64,000 bases of DNA, from the NCBI RefSeq assembly GCF_000003195.3, contig NC_012871.2, positions 20,466,658 through 20,530,657 of the forward strand, read 5' to 3'. How positions within the stretch are numbered: the first letter of the stretch is position 1; every line of letters begins with the position of its first letter. This DNA is from Sorghum bicolor. Taxonomy: Eukaryota > Streptophyta > Magnoliopsida > Poales > Poaceae. Under the pieces are notes generated by a model. The model was not told the DNA's origin and did no database searches. It saw nothing but the letters and a program-made list of their open reading frames with translations. A program made the position numbers and the translations under genes. This document shows, in pieces, positions 23,096-34,755 of this stretch.

Positions 23096-23993
23096 GCAGA
23101 CTTAGCGGAAAGGGAACACTTGGGAAGAAAACATATATTGGTACGGGAGATGATTACTTCAATAAAGCACACTACACAGTTCTCCAGAACTCCTCATTGG
23201 TGGAACCATATGTTGAGGTACACAAAGAATTCCTACGGTCCCAGTGGCCCGGGAAGAATGAAGCTTGGATAATGCGTCAGCACATGGAAACTTTTGGCGA
23301 TTGGTTGCGCAAAAAATGTCAAGGTGATGAAAACATTGATGAGCAGCTTTATTTATTGGCCAGGAAACCATCATGGCATGTCCTCACGTACAAAGGGTAC
23401 GAGATAAATGGTAACACATTTTACACAGTTGGCCAAGATAAAACGATCACCAACCAAAATAGTGGTGTACGCGTGGATGCCATGGATCCAAATGGGAACA
23501 GACAAACATATTATGGACGCATAGAAGACATATGGGAACTAGTCTATGCAGCTAATTTTAAAGTTCCTTTGTTCCGGTGCCAATGGGTGAAGATGACCGG
23601 AGGTGGGGTAACAGTCGACAAGGAGTATGGGATGACAACCGTGGACCTTAACAATAGTGGGCTCAAAGACGAACCATTCGTCCTTGCTGCAGACGTGAGT
23701 CAGGTGTTCTATGTCAAAGATATGTCTACGAAACCAAAGAGAGGATAAAATGATGACCACTCAATCATCAATGAGCCAAAGCGCCACATTGTCCTTTCTG
23801 GGAAAAGAAACATTGTCGGAATTGAGGACAAGTCAGACATGTCAGGCGATTATGAAAGGGATGATCGAATTCCGCCCCTCATAGTCAACAAAGACCCAAG
23901 CATTCTGTTAAACAATGAGGATACTCCATGGTTACGGCAGGATCATAACCAAGGGTCATACGTCAAGAAGAAGTTCACTATTGTGTCGGCTTA
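23096..23993 (+). pseudogene. TNP2-type CACTA transposase, C-terminal part
   Basis: This continues the gene interrupted at 3680. It includes VEPYVEVHKEFLRSQWPG and then a DUF4216-type domain (about 23390-23710): NGNTFYTVGQD, NSGVRVDAMD, YYGRIEDIWEL, VPLFRCQWVKM, EPFVLAADVSQVFYVKD. A stop at 23746-23748 (after KPKRG) interrupts the frame, which otherwise continues to the TAA at 23991-23993 after FTIVSA. The match on both sides of the Tat element is collinear, confirming one gene. Confidence 0.85.
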
Positions 23994-24006
23994 ACATAAA
24001 GTCATG

Positions 24007-26230
24007 TTTAATAGTATGTGTTGTAAAATGTATGAATTCTGAGAATTGTATGAAACTATATATGAGAATTGTGAATTTTGATGAGTGTATCAAATTTTGT
24101 ATTCATGACTTTTCCATTTGGGACCATCTAGAGTTCGGTCAAAGGGTGTTTTTGTAAAAACCAATGCTTTGACTTTGGTCAAACTTGATCAAATAGCCCA
24201 TTTGATGACTTCAAATGAAAAAATTTTGAATACAAAGTTGTTAGAGATCATCAAGATCTAAACTTTTTATATACACAATTTTTCCATTTGAGAAAGTTTA
24301 AGTTAACAATACCCACCAAATCTTAAATCTCACACAAACTATATGAAACTATATGTGTCAATTGTGGATTTTCAACTACACCTTCCCAAAACTTTGTCAA
24401 ATGCAAAAATAGTCTATATATTAAATGTAGATTTTGATGAGTGCAACAATATTGGTATTCATGACTTTTCCATTCGAGACCATCTAGGGTTCCGAAACCG
24501 TTGCGTGGCTATGAATTCTCTGAAAATTCAAAATTCAATGGTTCAAACTTTTCCAAATGAAAAGTTGACCATTAGACAAAATTTAGAACTTGATAAGTGT
24601 ATCAAACTTTGTATTCATGACTTTTTCATTTGCGACCATCTAGGGTTCGGTCAAAGGGTGTTTTTGTAAAAACCAATGCTTTGACTTTGGTCAAACTTGA
24701 TCAAATGGCCCATTTGATGACTTCAAATGAAAAAATTTTGAATACAAAGTTGTTAGAGATCATCAAGATGTACATTTGATATATTGACCATTTTTCCATT
24801 TGGATAAATTTGAGCCAATCCTAAGCACATTTGTTGAAAATCCAAGACGGGTTTTGGTCAAACTTGAACAAATATCCCATTTGATGACTTCAAATGAAAA
24901 CATTTTGAATACAAAGTTGTTAGAGATCATCAAGATCTAAACTTTTTATATACACAATTTTTCCATTTGAGAAAGTTTAAGTTAACAATACCCACAAAAT
25001 CTTAAACCTCACACAAACTATATGAAACTATATGTGTCAATTGTGGATTTTCAACTACACCTTCCCAAAACTTTGTCAAATGCAAAAATGGTCTATATAT
25101 TAAATGTAGATTTTGATGAGTGCAACAATATTGGTATTCATGACTTTTCCATTCGAGACCATCTAGGGTTCCGAAACCGCTGCGTGGCTATGAATTCTCT
25201 GAAAATTCAAAATTCAATGGTTCAAACTTTTCCAAATGAAAAGTTGACCATTAGACAAAATGTAGAACTTGGTAAGTGTATCAAACTTTGTATTCATGAC
25301 TTTTTCATTTGGGACCATCTAGGGTTCGGTCAAAGGGTGTTTTTGTAAAAACCAATGCTTTGACTTTGGTCAAACTTGATCAAATGGCCCATTTGATGAC
25401 TTCAAATGAAAAAATTTTAAATACAAAGTTGTTAGAGATCATCAAGATGTACATTTGATATATTGACCATTTTTCCATTTGGATAAATTTGAGCCAATCC
25501 TAAGCACATTTGTTCAAAATCCAAGACGGGTTTTGGTCAAACTTGATTAAATAGCCCATTTGATGACTTCTAATGAAAAAAATTTGAATACAAAGTTGTT
25601 AGAGATCATCAAGATCTACATTTGATATATTGACCATTTATCCATTTGGATAAATTTGAGCCAATCCTAAGCACATTTGTTCGAAATCCAAGACGGGTTT
25701 TGGTCAAACTTGATCAAATAGCCCATTTGATGACTTGAAATGAAAAAATTTTGAATACAAAGTTGTTTGAGATCATCAAGATCTAAACTTTTTATATACA
25801 CAATTTTTCCATTTGAGAAAGTTTAAGTTAACAATACCCACCAAATCTTAAATCTCACACAAACTATATGAAACTATATGTGTCAATTGTGGATTTTCAA
25901 CTACACCTTCCCGAAACTTTGTCAAATGCAAAAATGGTCTATATATTAAATGTAGATTTTGATGAGTGCAACAATATTGGTATTCATGACTTTTCCATTC
26001 GAGACCATCTAGGGTTTCGAAACCGCTGCGTGGCTATGAATTCTCTGAAAATTCAAAATTCAATGGTTCAAACTTTTCCAAATGAAAAGTTGACCATTAG
26101 ACAAAATGTAGAACTTGATAAGTGTATCAAACTTTGTGTTTATGACTTTTTCATTTGGGACCATCTAGGGTTCGGTTTTGGGTGTGTTCATCAAGATATA
26201 TATTTTTATATGATAAATAGATTTTTTATT
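24007..26230. repeat. Direct repeats of ~680-850 bp downstream of TNP2
   Basis: Near-identical units start at about 24343, 25022 and 25868. The second is longer because a ~170 bp subunit (GACGGGTTTTGGTCAAACTTG...) is repeated inside it. A partial unit precedes them at 24007-24340. Each unit keeps a 108-121 codon open frame starting at ATGAAACTATATGTG. Identity is very high at all codon positions, so this looks like recent DNA duplication rather than selection on protein. Its function within the element is unknown. Confidence 0.8.
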
Positions 26231-26555
26231 TGATGAAAACTATACCCAACTAGCATTCCTAGTAATAAATAACAAAAATAAAAAGTTTTACGTCAATATG
26301 ATGTGAAAATAAATTTCCAGTTGATTGGATATAGTTTTTGTAAATTTATTGGAATAATATATTTTTGCATTAACAAAATACTAAACATTTCTTACAAAAT
26401 CATTGCAAATTATAAAAATATAATAAGATATTTAAGGTTAAAAATTTTCAAGTGTACATTAAAAAAAATTACAATATATGTCACTGTTTAATTTACTATA
26501 CAATTTATAATATGAACTGTATATATAAACAATTGAAAAACCCTAAACTAAAAAA
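26231..26555. other. AT-rich spacer in the CACTA
   Basis: No gene, no repeat structure beyond A/T runs. It leads into the motif array at 26556. Confidence 0.5.
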
Positions 26556-26820
26556 CAAGGCCTTTAGCACCGGCCCATAGTGGGAACCGGTGCTAAAGGG
26601 TTCTAAAAATTTCAGAAGCCCGCCCTAGCGCGCGCAGGTCCCTTTAGCTCCGGTCCGTGGCTTGAACCGGTTCTAAAGGGTCCCTTTAGCACCGGCTGGT
26701 AACATGCGCCAGTGTTAAAGGGTGACCCTTTAACACCGGCACGTGTTACCAGCCGGTGTTAAAGACCCTTTAGCACCAGTTCCAGCCACGGACCGGTGCT
26801 AAAGGGACCGCCCCTATATA
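26556..26820 (+). promoter_or_regulatory. Internal array of CACTA terminal-type motifs with TATA box
   Basis: At least six copies in both orientations of CTTTAGCACCGG / CCGGTGCTAAAGG variants form a dense inverted-repeat array. It ends in ACCGGTGCTAAAGGGACC, directly followed by CCCTATATAAGCC at about 26811-26823, a strong TATA box. This is the same grammar as the left end (12-42). It may be the promoter of the TNPA/Ulp1 gene, or the abutted remains of two element ends. No CACTR terminus is visible inside it. Confidence 0.65.
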
Positions 26821-26823
26821 AGC

Positions 26824-28174
26824 CACAGGCGCCCTGGATCTGGGCAGTTGCCTTCGTCTTCGTCTTCGTCGAGCAGAGAGCTCCGCCGCCGCCATCAAGC
26901 GCCGCCCGTTCGTCTCCCTGCCCAGCGCCACCGTTCGTCTCCAGCGTCGCCGCAGCGGCTATCTCCACCAGCCGGCCGCCACTGTGGCCATCTCCTTCGA
27001 CGAACTCCGGCCGCCACGATTCTACGTATATTCATCGATATATATATGCATGAATGCCAACTGTATATATATAGACCAAAATTGTATATATGAATTGTAT
27101 ATATATATATATATAAATACCAACAGTTTCGATGAATAATATGTTATATATATATCTTATATATATATATATATCTTATATATATATATATATCTTATAT
27201 ATATATATATATATATCTTATATATATATATGTATGTATGTATAAATATATATATACTATTATTCTTGTATCATTTTGTTCTTGTATTATTATTTTATAC
27301 TATTATTTTGTATAATTATGTATATATACTATTATTTTATATGCACTTATGTACTATTATTTTGTATCATTATATATGCACTTATATTATTCTTGTATTA
27401 TTTTGTAGTATTAATTTTTTTATTACACTAAAAAATATATTATTCTATAGTAATAGTTTTTAGTATATTAATATTATTCTTGTATTATTTTGTAGAACTA
27501 TTTTTTAGTATATTATTTGTAGTAGTATTTTTTTAGTATATATTTGTAGTATATTATTCTTGTATTATTTTTGTAGCATATTTTTTTTCTAGTGTTTTGT
27601 ATATATTATTGTTTGTACTATTATTCTAGTATTGTTTTTTAGTATATTATTCTAGTATATTAGTAATTCTAGTGTTTTGTATATGTTATTGATTGTACTA
27701 TTATTCTAGTATTATTTGTTTAGTATATTATTCTAGTATATTATGAATTCTAGTGTTTTAGTATATTATGAATTCTAGTGTTATTGTTAGTATTATTTTT
27801 TTAGTATATTTTTTTAGTGTATTTCTTATTCTAGTGTTTTGTATATTTTAGGGTTTGTACTATTATTCTATTATTTTTAGTATATTATTCTAGTATATTA
27901 GTAATTCTAGTGTTTTGTATATTTTATTATTTGTACTATTATTTTATTATTTTTAGTATATTATTCTAGTATATTATTAATTGTAGTGTTTTGTATATAT
28001 ATTATTGTTTGTACTATTATTCTAGTATTATTTTTAGTATATTATTCTAGTATATTATGAATTCTAGTGTTTTAGTATATTATGAATTCTAGTGTTATTG
28101 TTAGTATTATTTTTTAGTATATTATTCTAGTGTATTTCTTATCTTATATAGAATATATATATGTATGGTTGCAG
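26824..28174 (+). other. Leader exon and AT-rich repetitive intron of the TNPA/Ulp1 gene
   Basis: A GC-rich leader (26824-27020) is followed by (TA)n runs (27060-27240). About 900 bp of degenerate TAGTATATTATTCTAGTATATT and AATTCTAGTGTTTTGTATA units come next. The acceptor-like GTTGCAG at 28168-28174 precedes the ATG at 28183. No coding content is seen in the AT-rich part. Confidence 0.55.
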
Positions 28175-28182
28175 ACATAGAA

Positions 28183-29956
28183 ATGGCTGACCGTGCTCAT
28201 GATGATCCTGATTATATGGAAGATGCCATTCGAAATATGATCGACGACGGTAGTCAGTACTTTATTGATTACCACGAGATCATGCAAGACAATCCTACTA
28301 AGGAACAAGAGGGCAATGCCCCTGAGCAACAAGAGGGCAATGCGCCGGAGCAACAACTTGTCGTGCAACAAGAAGAAAATACTGGCGAGATATGTAAATG
28401 TAAACATATATAATTAATGCATCTCTTACATTAGGTTTTAGACTTACTTGGTTATTAATTCAGTATTTTTGTTTCTATATCTACGTGTAGCCTTCTGGAT
28501 CGACCTCTATAGGGAGAAGCGTACCTCCACGAGGGCCAAAGAAGCCGTTGGAGGGCCGCTATGTAATCTTTGAGTTTGAGATAGCTACAGGCAGACCACT
28601 TGGTGAGCATGTAAATAAATATGTTAGTCACTGTGGATATCTTGTGAGAGATCAAATACCGATCAGTGCTCGTGAATGGAGAGAGAAGCGAGGTGCTCCT
28701 GAGATCAGTTTTGTCTCTGATCGTGACAAGGAGTTAGTTTGGAAAGCCGTCACAGATGTTTTCACCTTCGACACCAACGATGAAGAGTTGAAGGTGCGAA
28801 TTTATGACTGGACTATGAAGAAGATGACAGTACTCTTCCAGAATTGGAAGAACACTTTGTACAATAAATATGTCAAGAAAAACGAGACTCCAAATTTCAA
28901 CCTCAAGCAATATGTAAAGCTGAGGGCCTTCTGGGATGACTTTGTACAGTACAAAATATCAGAAGAGGGCGAGGAATAAGCCATTAGAAACAAAGAGAAT
29001 GCAAGTAAAAAGACATACCACCATCATATGGGATCAGGTGGTTATAAGAGTGTTGTTCCCAAGTGGGACCGAATGGAACAGGAGATGCTTGCTAGGGGGG
29101 TCACACCCGAGACAATAGCAAAGAATTGGAGCGAGCGCTCCAAGCATTGGTTCTACGGTCATGGGGGATGCGTGGACCCAGACACTGGGGCGCTAGTTTG
29201 GGGCCAAGAAATATCTAGAGCAGCAGAGAGACTAGTCTGTGCACGAGAGGCGTTTCAGTCTAGTGAGTTCAGGCCTAACAGGGAGAAGGATGAACTCACC
29301 TATGCGCTTGAAAATCCTGAGCACGGTGGGCGTACGAGAGGCTATGGGGCAGTTCCGTGGCTGCAATCATTCCAAGCCGATCAAGATACCTACAGAAGCC
29401 ACCAAAGAAAGAAGGATGAGGAGGCAGAGCGGATCCGCCACCTGGAAGCTTTTGTTCTGCAGTCAGAAGAGCGCGAGAAAGCTCGTGAAGAATGGATGCA
29501 GGCGGAGATTCAAAGGCAAGTGCAAGCAGCACTTAGTCAAATGACGAAAGGACAAGGTACATCACATCCTGAGGTCAACGTTAGTCCCCCAGGCCAGTTG
29601 AAAAGCAGTTGCGCATCCACGGAAGTACCAACCATTCAGGATGACACGAAGCTACACTTTCCCGTGGATGATGTCACAGAGGCTTTTACTACCTGTGAGC
29701 TGCATGTACTAGATGGAAATGCAACAAAAAAAGTGGCTATCGCTGTTGTCAACCCTATCGACCGAACGAGAACTCCAAGAATCCATAATCGACCAGTACC
29801 TGGTGGATATGCTAGCGTCTCGGTTGATAGGGTTGAGAAAGGTTGTGGCAATGTGCCTCTAGACATAGAAGGGGGAGACGGAGAGAAGACCTTAGGTGAA
29901 GCTGAGAAGACATTTATTTGTTGGCGCAAGCGCTTCATAATTATTCCTCAACATAG
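28183..29956 (+). pseudogene. CACTA TNPA-like protein (plant transposase, Ptta/En/Spm type), N-terminal half of a fused gene
   Basis: TNPA-type proteins bind the subterminal repeats and assist excision. Exon 1 runs from ATG 28183 to about 28392, with a duplicated EQQEGNAPEQQ. An intron ends in CGTGTAG at about 28490. The next exon contains GRPLGEHVNKYVSHCGYLVR, VPKWDRMEQEMLARGVTPE and WFYGHGGCVDPDTG, the usual signature of the Ptta/En/Spm transposase family. A charged coiled-coil-like stretch (29400-29540, AERIRHLEAFVLQSEEREK) follows. A single in-frame TAA at 28977-28979 interrupts an otherwise continuous frame. The exon ends at a donor near 29956 and joins the protease half. Confidence 0.8.
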
Positions 29957-30048
29957 GTTTGTGTGTGATTTTACTTCTTATATTATTTATTATGTATTGA
30001 AATTTAAAAAAAGTTTGCTCACAAAACTTGTAATTGTTTTTTTTGCAG

Positions 30049-31847
30049 GGACTCCTCCAACCTAAGTCCAGTTCTCTCCCCAGCGCATCATAGTGCTGCG
30101 GACGGTGACAATGCTGGATCTCCTCCAACACCTGCGGCGGCCACACCGACCCCGCCACCGCCTCCACCACGGTCTCCACCTCCTCCACCGAGGTCTCCAA
30201 CTCCTCCACCGCGTTCTCCAACGCCGAAAAGATCGGCCCCACCACCTCCACCGCCTGCACCGCCCTCTCCAAAGAGTGCACGGTCGGTCCCCTCGCCTCC
30301 AAAGCGAGGTAGTCAGAAGCGGCCTGCCCAAGAATGACCGAAGTCATCGGTCCCACCTCCAAAGAAGGCTGCCTTAGCAAAGAGAGCTAAGACGCCAGAA
30401 AAATTACCTTACGAAAAGAGTGAAGAGGAGGTAATTGCTGCATCCAAAGCTGAGATGAAATAATTTTTTGATAAATTGAAGGAGGATACGAAAAAGCGGC
30501 TTAACTCAGAAAAGCCGTACTTTTATGTAAAGCCATCGGAACTGAGGCAGAAGGTGGCGGACCATCAAAAGAAGCAACGCGAAGCTCAGAAAAAGCCAGC
30601 ACTTTCGGACTATGAGCGGTCTCTGGTCAAGTCTTCACAGCCTAAGAAGAGAGTAGGAAAGGGGGTCCCACAGCTCGGAGAAGTATCAAAACCGGTGCTC
30701 CCTTTGATTGTGCCAAATCAATACGGCTCAAATGAAGACTTGATGCCAAAGAAATCCTTAGCGTTGTCTGAGCTAGACTCGCTTGAGCGTTACTTTGGAC
30801 AGAGCGGTTTAAATATGGAAGAAATTGCCGCCATTCTTGGATGCCAAACATTTGAAAAAGCTGAGGTGGTTGATCAATAGAGGGTAAGATATGAACCGGG
30901 CAGGAGTCTATTCGACCCTCAGCGTTTACATGAGCTCGGCACACAAATGTTTGCAATAAACAAATGGTGCATTGAGGCGTCTAAAAGGGGAGAGAATTGG
31001 ATTTCTGTTCGTATTAGACAACATCACTACTTCCGTGGAGATGACCTCATATATGTGCAGTTAGAAGAATTGCACCAATTATGTCACCTCGACGCTCTCG
31101 ACAAATCTCTTGTCAGCTGCTTTTGTCTGTAAGTATTTTTTTCTTTTTATTATACTTCTAACTTCTTCAATTACATGTATATAATCCTTACACACTTAGC
31201 ATTTGTATGTATATATGCAGGTACCAAATGAGAGAGCTCAGAATGAGAAATGATAATAGTATTGGGTTCGTTGACCCTTATATTGTTTTCAAGGCTCCGC
31301 AGGCAGTGTGGACAGCAGCTCATGAGACAGAAGTCTGCACCAATCTTATGAGGTTCTTTGTGAACCAAAAAGAAAAACAAAAAATACTCTTCCCCTTCAA
31401 CTTCGAGTGAGTTATATAGTTATTAAGTGCATGCATATTTTATTTTACTTATTATTACTCGAGACAAGTTTTATATAGTTATATATAGGCCTGACTATAT
31501 ATATGTGTGTGTAAACAACTTTCACTGGATACTCATGGTCATTGAAATTCCCAAGAACCGGTTGATAATCTTTGACTCAATGAGGAAACCACAAGAAAAT
31601 TATCAACAAATGGTAAACATTATTCAAAGGTACGTAATGTCGATCTCAGCTAGAAGAATATCATAATATGACTCTGTAATTATTAGTTCACGATCCACAA
31701 TGGCTATGTGTAGGTTTTGAGAAAGATTCATTGACCGTGAACTTCTCAGTGGATGTAAAACGCCGCTTAACATAATACATCCACAAGTAAGTTCTACTAG
31801 CTAGCAAACTTTCGCTAACTTTTAGCCTTCTTATTGTCGTGGTCGTG

Positions 31848-31879
<32 letters not shown>

Positions 31880-32242
31880 CGTACAGTGGTGTTTAAGACA
31901 AGAAGCGGGGAACAATCTATGTGCATATTACGTGTGCAAATTTATGATGGCACAAGTCAATCAAACACCCACAGAGACGCTTAGAGTACGTTACATGTCT
32001 CTTTTCATTATCTCCTGAATTATATTGAATAATTTAGATAACTAATACCTTTTTTTATTTATTTCAAATTAAAGACCGAATGGTTGAGAGAAAAGGTCAT
32101 ACAAAAAGACCGAATCAAAGCTATCCAAGAGACGATAGCAGGATTTCTCCGCGAGCAAGTGATCAATCCAAACGGCGAGTTTCACTTCAACGGCAACGAA
32201 ACTCTTATTCCAAACAACGATGATCATTTGTATCGTTTGTAG
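30049..32242 (+). pseudogene. Ulp1-type cysteine protease half of the CACTA second gene
   Basis: After the acceptor near 30048, a long proline/serine-rich linker is followed by a basic region and then a Ulp1-like catalytic domain spread over several short exons. The catalytic residues can be seen: His in NNFHWILMVIEIP (about 31520), Asp in RLIIFDSMRK (31570), and Cys in GNNLCAYYVCKFMM (31900-31945). A final exon ends LIPNNDDHLYRL at 32240-32242. Ulp1 proteases cleave SUMO-type modifiers, and capture of the domain by plant CACTA and MULE elements is known. In-frame stops at 30335, 30461 and 30878, among others, indicate a pseudogene. Exon limits between 31130 and 32080 are approximate. Confidence 0.75.
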
Positions 32243-32509
32243 ACATCATTGGGAGAAAAAACTCTATGTATATATGTGTTACGAATTTTGTATATATAAA
32301 ACTATATATATAAAGCTTTTTACATATCTATTTAATTTTTGATGTGGCCTATTCATTTTATTATAGGCAAAGCTTAATTATTAAGCTAAGCCTATAATTT
32401 TCATTTATATATGCTTAATATGCGTGTAATATAAATATATTATTGTATCAGCAAAAAATGTATTGAAAAACCTATTATTATTATATAAAAACAATAAACA
32501 GAACCGAAG

Positions 32510-32744
32510 AAGTGAACAAAAAAAGAAACCCTTTAACACCGGTTGGTCCTGCAACGTGGCAGCCCTGGCAGGACCCTTTAACACCGGTTGATATTACCAA
32601 CCGGTGTTGGGGGGGGGCTTTAGCCACGGTTGCCCGAACCGGGACTAAAGGGGGGGCCTTTAGTCCCGGAAGGGTAGCACTGGCTCGGAAACCGGAGCAA
32701 CAGGCCCTTTCTGACCGGTGTTAATGCCCCGTCCTGCACCAGTG
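32510..32744. repeat. Right subterminal region and terminus of the CACTA
   Basis: Inverted motifs CCTTTAACACCGGTTG, CCAACCGGTGTT, GGGACTAAAGG and CCTTTAGTCCCGG are packed over 230 bp, ending GCACCAGTG. These repeats are where TNPA-type proteins bind in studied CACTA elements. The motif has drifted from GCACCGG to AACACCGG and AGTCCCGG forms within the same end. Confidence 0.75.
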
Positions 32745-32747
32745 TGA

Positions 32748-33455
32748 GAGAAACCCAAAAAAGACAAGAAACACTAAAAGGACTTTTGAAATCGATCTAC
32801 TGGGGAGTACCGAGGAATCCTCTTCTTCAAACATGTTGAAAATTTCCATACGCTATTTCATTCTACTGAATTTCTTCCTTGGAGGTAGTAGACGACTTTC
32901 ATTGGCTACAGTTGGTTTTTTTTCAAAAGTTCTTATGTTTCTTTCCTTCTACAAATTCCACCAAAAGTAAATTAAAATTCCATCGAATTCTTTCTTCTGG
33001 TCTTTTCAAATTTACTTCTCCATCTTCGCCAACATATTGTACAGTAGTTTTGAAGAAACTGACACAAGACAAAATAAACCCGCAAATATTGCGACCGTTG
33101 TACTGTAGGATCGTTGCATCGTACGTGGACGCGCATGACGAAAACGTGCCCTACTTTATTGCCCCAACGTGTTCTTGCTACTTGTCATTCAGGAATTCCT
33201 AGGCAAGCTAGTTAGGCGCGGTCCAAGCAAGAGCTGCTAGCGCCAACAATTCGTAGAGCAGCAGAGCTACTCAAAGCCACTTTGCCCACCCTCCTACAAT
33301 TCGTAGCTAGGCTCGCACGGACACCGCCGGCCGGACGGCTCTATAAATCTGCCAGCTAACTTCATCCTCTCTTCTCATCATCAGCAACCAACACAAATCC
33401 CGGCCTTATTACCAGCAACTTCGCGAGAGCGTGAGCAAGAGATACTAGCTACAAG
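32748..33455 (+). promoter_or_regulatory. Chlorophyllase promoter and 5' leader
   Basis: About 700 bp separate the CACTA end from the chlorophyllase ATG. CTATAAAT at 33341-33348 is a TATA box about 115 bp before the start. A TACGTGGA element at about 33122-33129 has the ACGTG core bound by bZIP factors in other plant promoters. The segment shows no transposon ends, so it is probably the surviving native promoter. Confidence 0.6.
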
Positions 33456-34588
33456 ATGGCAGCACCGGTGCAGACCATGGCCACGACGCCCAAGGTCCTT
33501 GAGGAGCCTCCTTCTGCGGTGATCACGTCGGTGTTCCAGCCAGGGAAGCTCGCCGTCGAGGTGATCTCAGTGGAACACGATGCACGGCCAACGCCGCCGC
33601 CGATCCCCATCCTGATCGCTGCTCCCAAGGATGCCGGCACCTACCCCGTCGCCATCCTCCTGCATGGCTTCTTCCTCCAGAACCGCTACTACGAGCAGCT
33701 CCTCAAGCACGTTGCCTCGTTTGGCTTCATCATGGTCGCACCACAGGTACTTGTTAGCTATGACTATGGCTGACAGATTCGACTGATAAACTCAAACAAA
33801 TAAGGCGCATGGCTGCATGTCTCTATACTTTTGTTGACCGAATGTATGATCTGACACATATACATATATGCAACTTTACACTCCTATATATATGTTTGCA
33901 GTTCCACACCAGCCTCATATCCAACAGCGACGCCGACGACATTGCGGCGGCAGCCAAGGTAACCGACTGGCTCCCCGAGGGCCTGCCGACCGTGCTCCCG
34001 ACAGGCGTCGAGGCCGACCTGTCCAAGCTCGCGTTGGCCGGCCACAGCCGAGGTGGCCACACGGCCTTCTCCTTGGCCCTGGGGTACGCCAAGACCAACA
34101 CCAGCAGCCTCCTCAAGTTCTCCGCGCTCATCGGGCTCGACCCCGTCGCCGGCACCGGCAAGAACTCGCAGCTCCCGCCGGCGATCCTCACCTACGAGCC
34201 CTCGTCGTTCGACATCGCCGTGCCGGTGCTGGTCATCGGCACCGGGCTGGGCGACGAGAGGGAGAACGCGCTGTTCCCTCCCTGCGCCCCCGTGGAGGTG
34301 AACCACGCCGAGTTCTACCGCGAGTGCAGGGCGCCCTGCTACCACCTGGTGACCAAGGACTACGGCCACCTCGACATGCTGGACGACGACGCTCCAAAGC
34401 TTGTCACCTGCCTCTGCAAGGAAGGGAACACCTGCAAGGACGTGATGAGGCGGACCGTCGCCGGGATCATGGTCGCCTTCTTGAAGGCCGTCATGGGCGA
34501 GGATGAAGATGGTGATCTCAAGGCCATACTCCAACACCCTGGGCTCGCACCAACCATACTGGACCCTGTCGAGTACCGGTTGGCATGA
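33456..34588 (+). CDS. CLH: Chlorophyllase (chlorophyll chlorophyllidohydrolase)
   Basis: The enzyme hydrolyses the phytol ester of chlorophyll, giving chlorophyllide and phytol. Exon 1 is 33456-33746 (97 codons), the intron has GT at 33747 and AG at 33900-33901, and exon 2 is 33902-34588. The joined protein has 325 residues, the usual family length. It is an alpha/beta hydrolase: LLHGFFLQNRYYEQLL near residue 70, the chlorophyllase lipase motif GHSRGG with Ser146, Asp177 in IGLDPVAG, and His253 in DYGHLDMLDD complete a plausible catalytic triad. No stop or frameshift is present and base use is GC-rich, as in many grass genes. It is the only intact host gene seen. Transposons lie 711 bp upstream and 167 bp downstream. 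Confidence 0.95.
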
Positions 34589-34755
34589 ACAGAGAAACAA
34601 AGCTAGTCATATATATAACTTGAGCTCGTACAAGTTATTGAATTTCGTTGTTGTGTGTTTTTAATCTGTCTGATTTCCTCCATGCATGTGTATGTAGTAT
34701 GTACAACTATTTATTATTACTTCAATTCATTCATCCCTTTATTGTGTAAATACTT
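34589..34755 (+). other. Chlorophyllase 3' flank / 3' UTR
   Basis: AT-rich sequence after the stop codon, with TG-rich stretches suited to a plant 3' UTR but no clear AATAAA. It ends at the CTT target duplication of the next CACTA, so that element probably inserted in or just beyond the 3' UTR. Confidence 0.5.

Larger units (their letters stand above)
1..32744 (+). mobile_element. CACTA (En/Spm) transposon with TNP2 and TNPA-Ulp1 genes, left end outside window
   Basis: The span holds two plus-strand genes typical of large grass CACTA elements, a TNP2-type transposase and a TNPA/Ulp1 gene, bounded by subterminal repeats of the ACCGGTGCTAAAG type. The right terminus reads GCACCAGTG at 32744, whose reverse complement CACTGGTGC is a normal CACTA end. 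The next three bases, TGA, would be the target duplication, but the left partner is outside the window so this is unproved. The element is split by a 19.4 kb gypsy insertion. It could instead be two abutting CACTA elements, because a terminal-type array lies between the genes at 26556-26815. Both genes carry stops and frameshifts, so it is not autonomous now. Confidence 0.75.

Noticed and set aside
24343..26233. Three homologous open frames of 108-121 codons starting ATGAAACTATATGTG
   Set aside because: They lie in direct DNA repeats, have no recognisable domain, and nucleotide identity is high at all codon positions. Open frames are better explained by recent duplication.
30062..30377. Arginine/tryptophan-rich and arginine/histidine-rich frames
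   Set aside because: They are off-frame readings of the proline-rich linker of the TNPA/Ulp1 gene.
31849..31880. (TA)n run as a regulatory hairpin
   Set aside because: It lies in an intron of the broken Ulp1 gene. Such runs are common by chance in AT-rich plant introns.
33868..34600. Long overlapping frames on both strands across the chlorophyllase second exon
   Set aside because: They are shadows caused by the GC-rich codon use of the true exon. Only the plus frame ending at 34588 has the hydrolase motifs.
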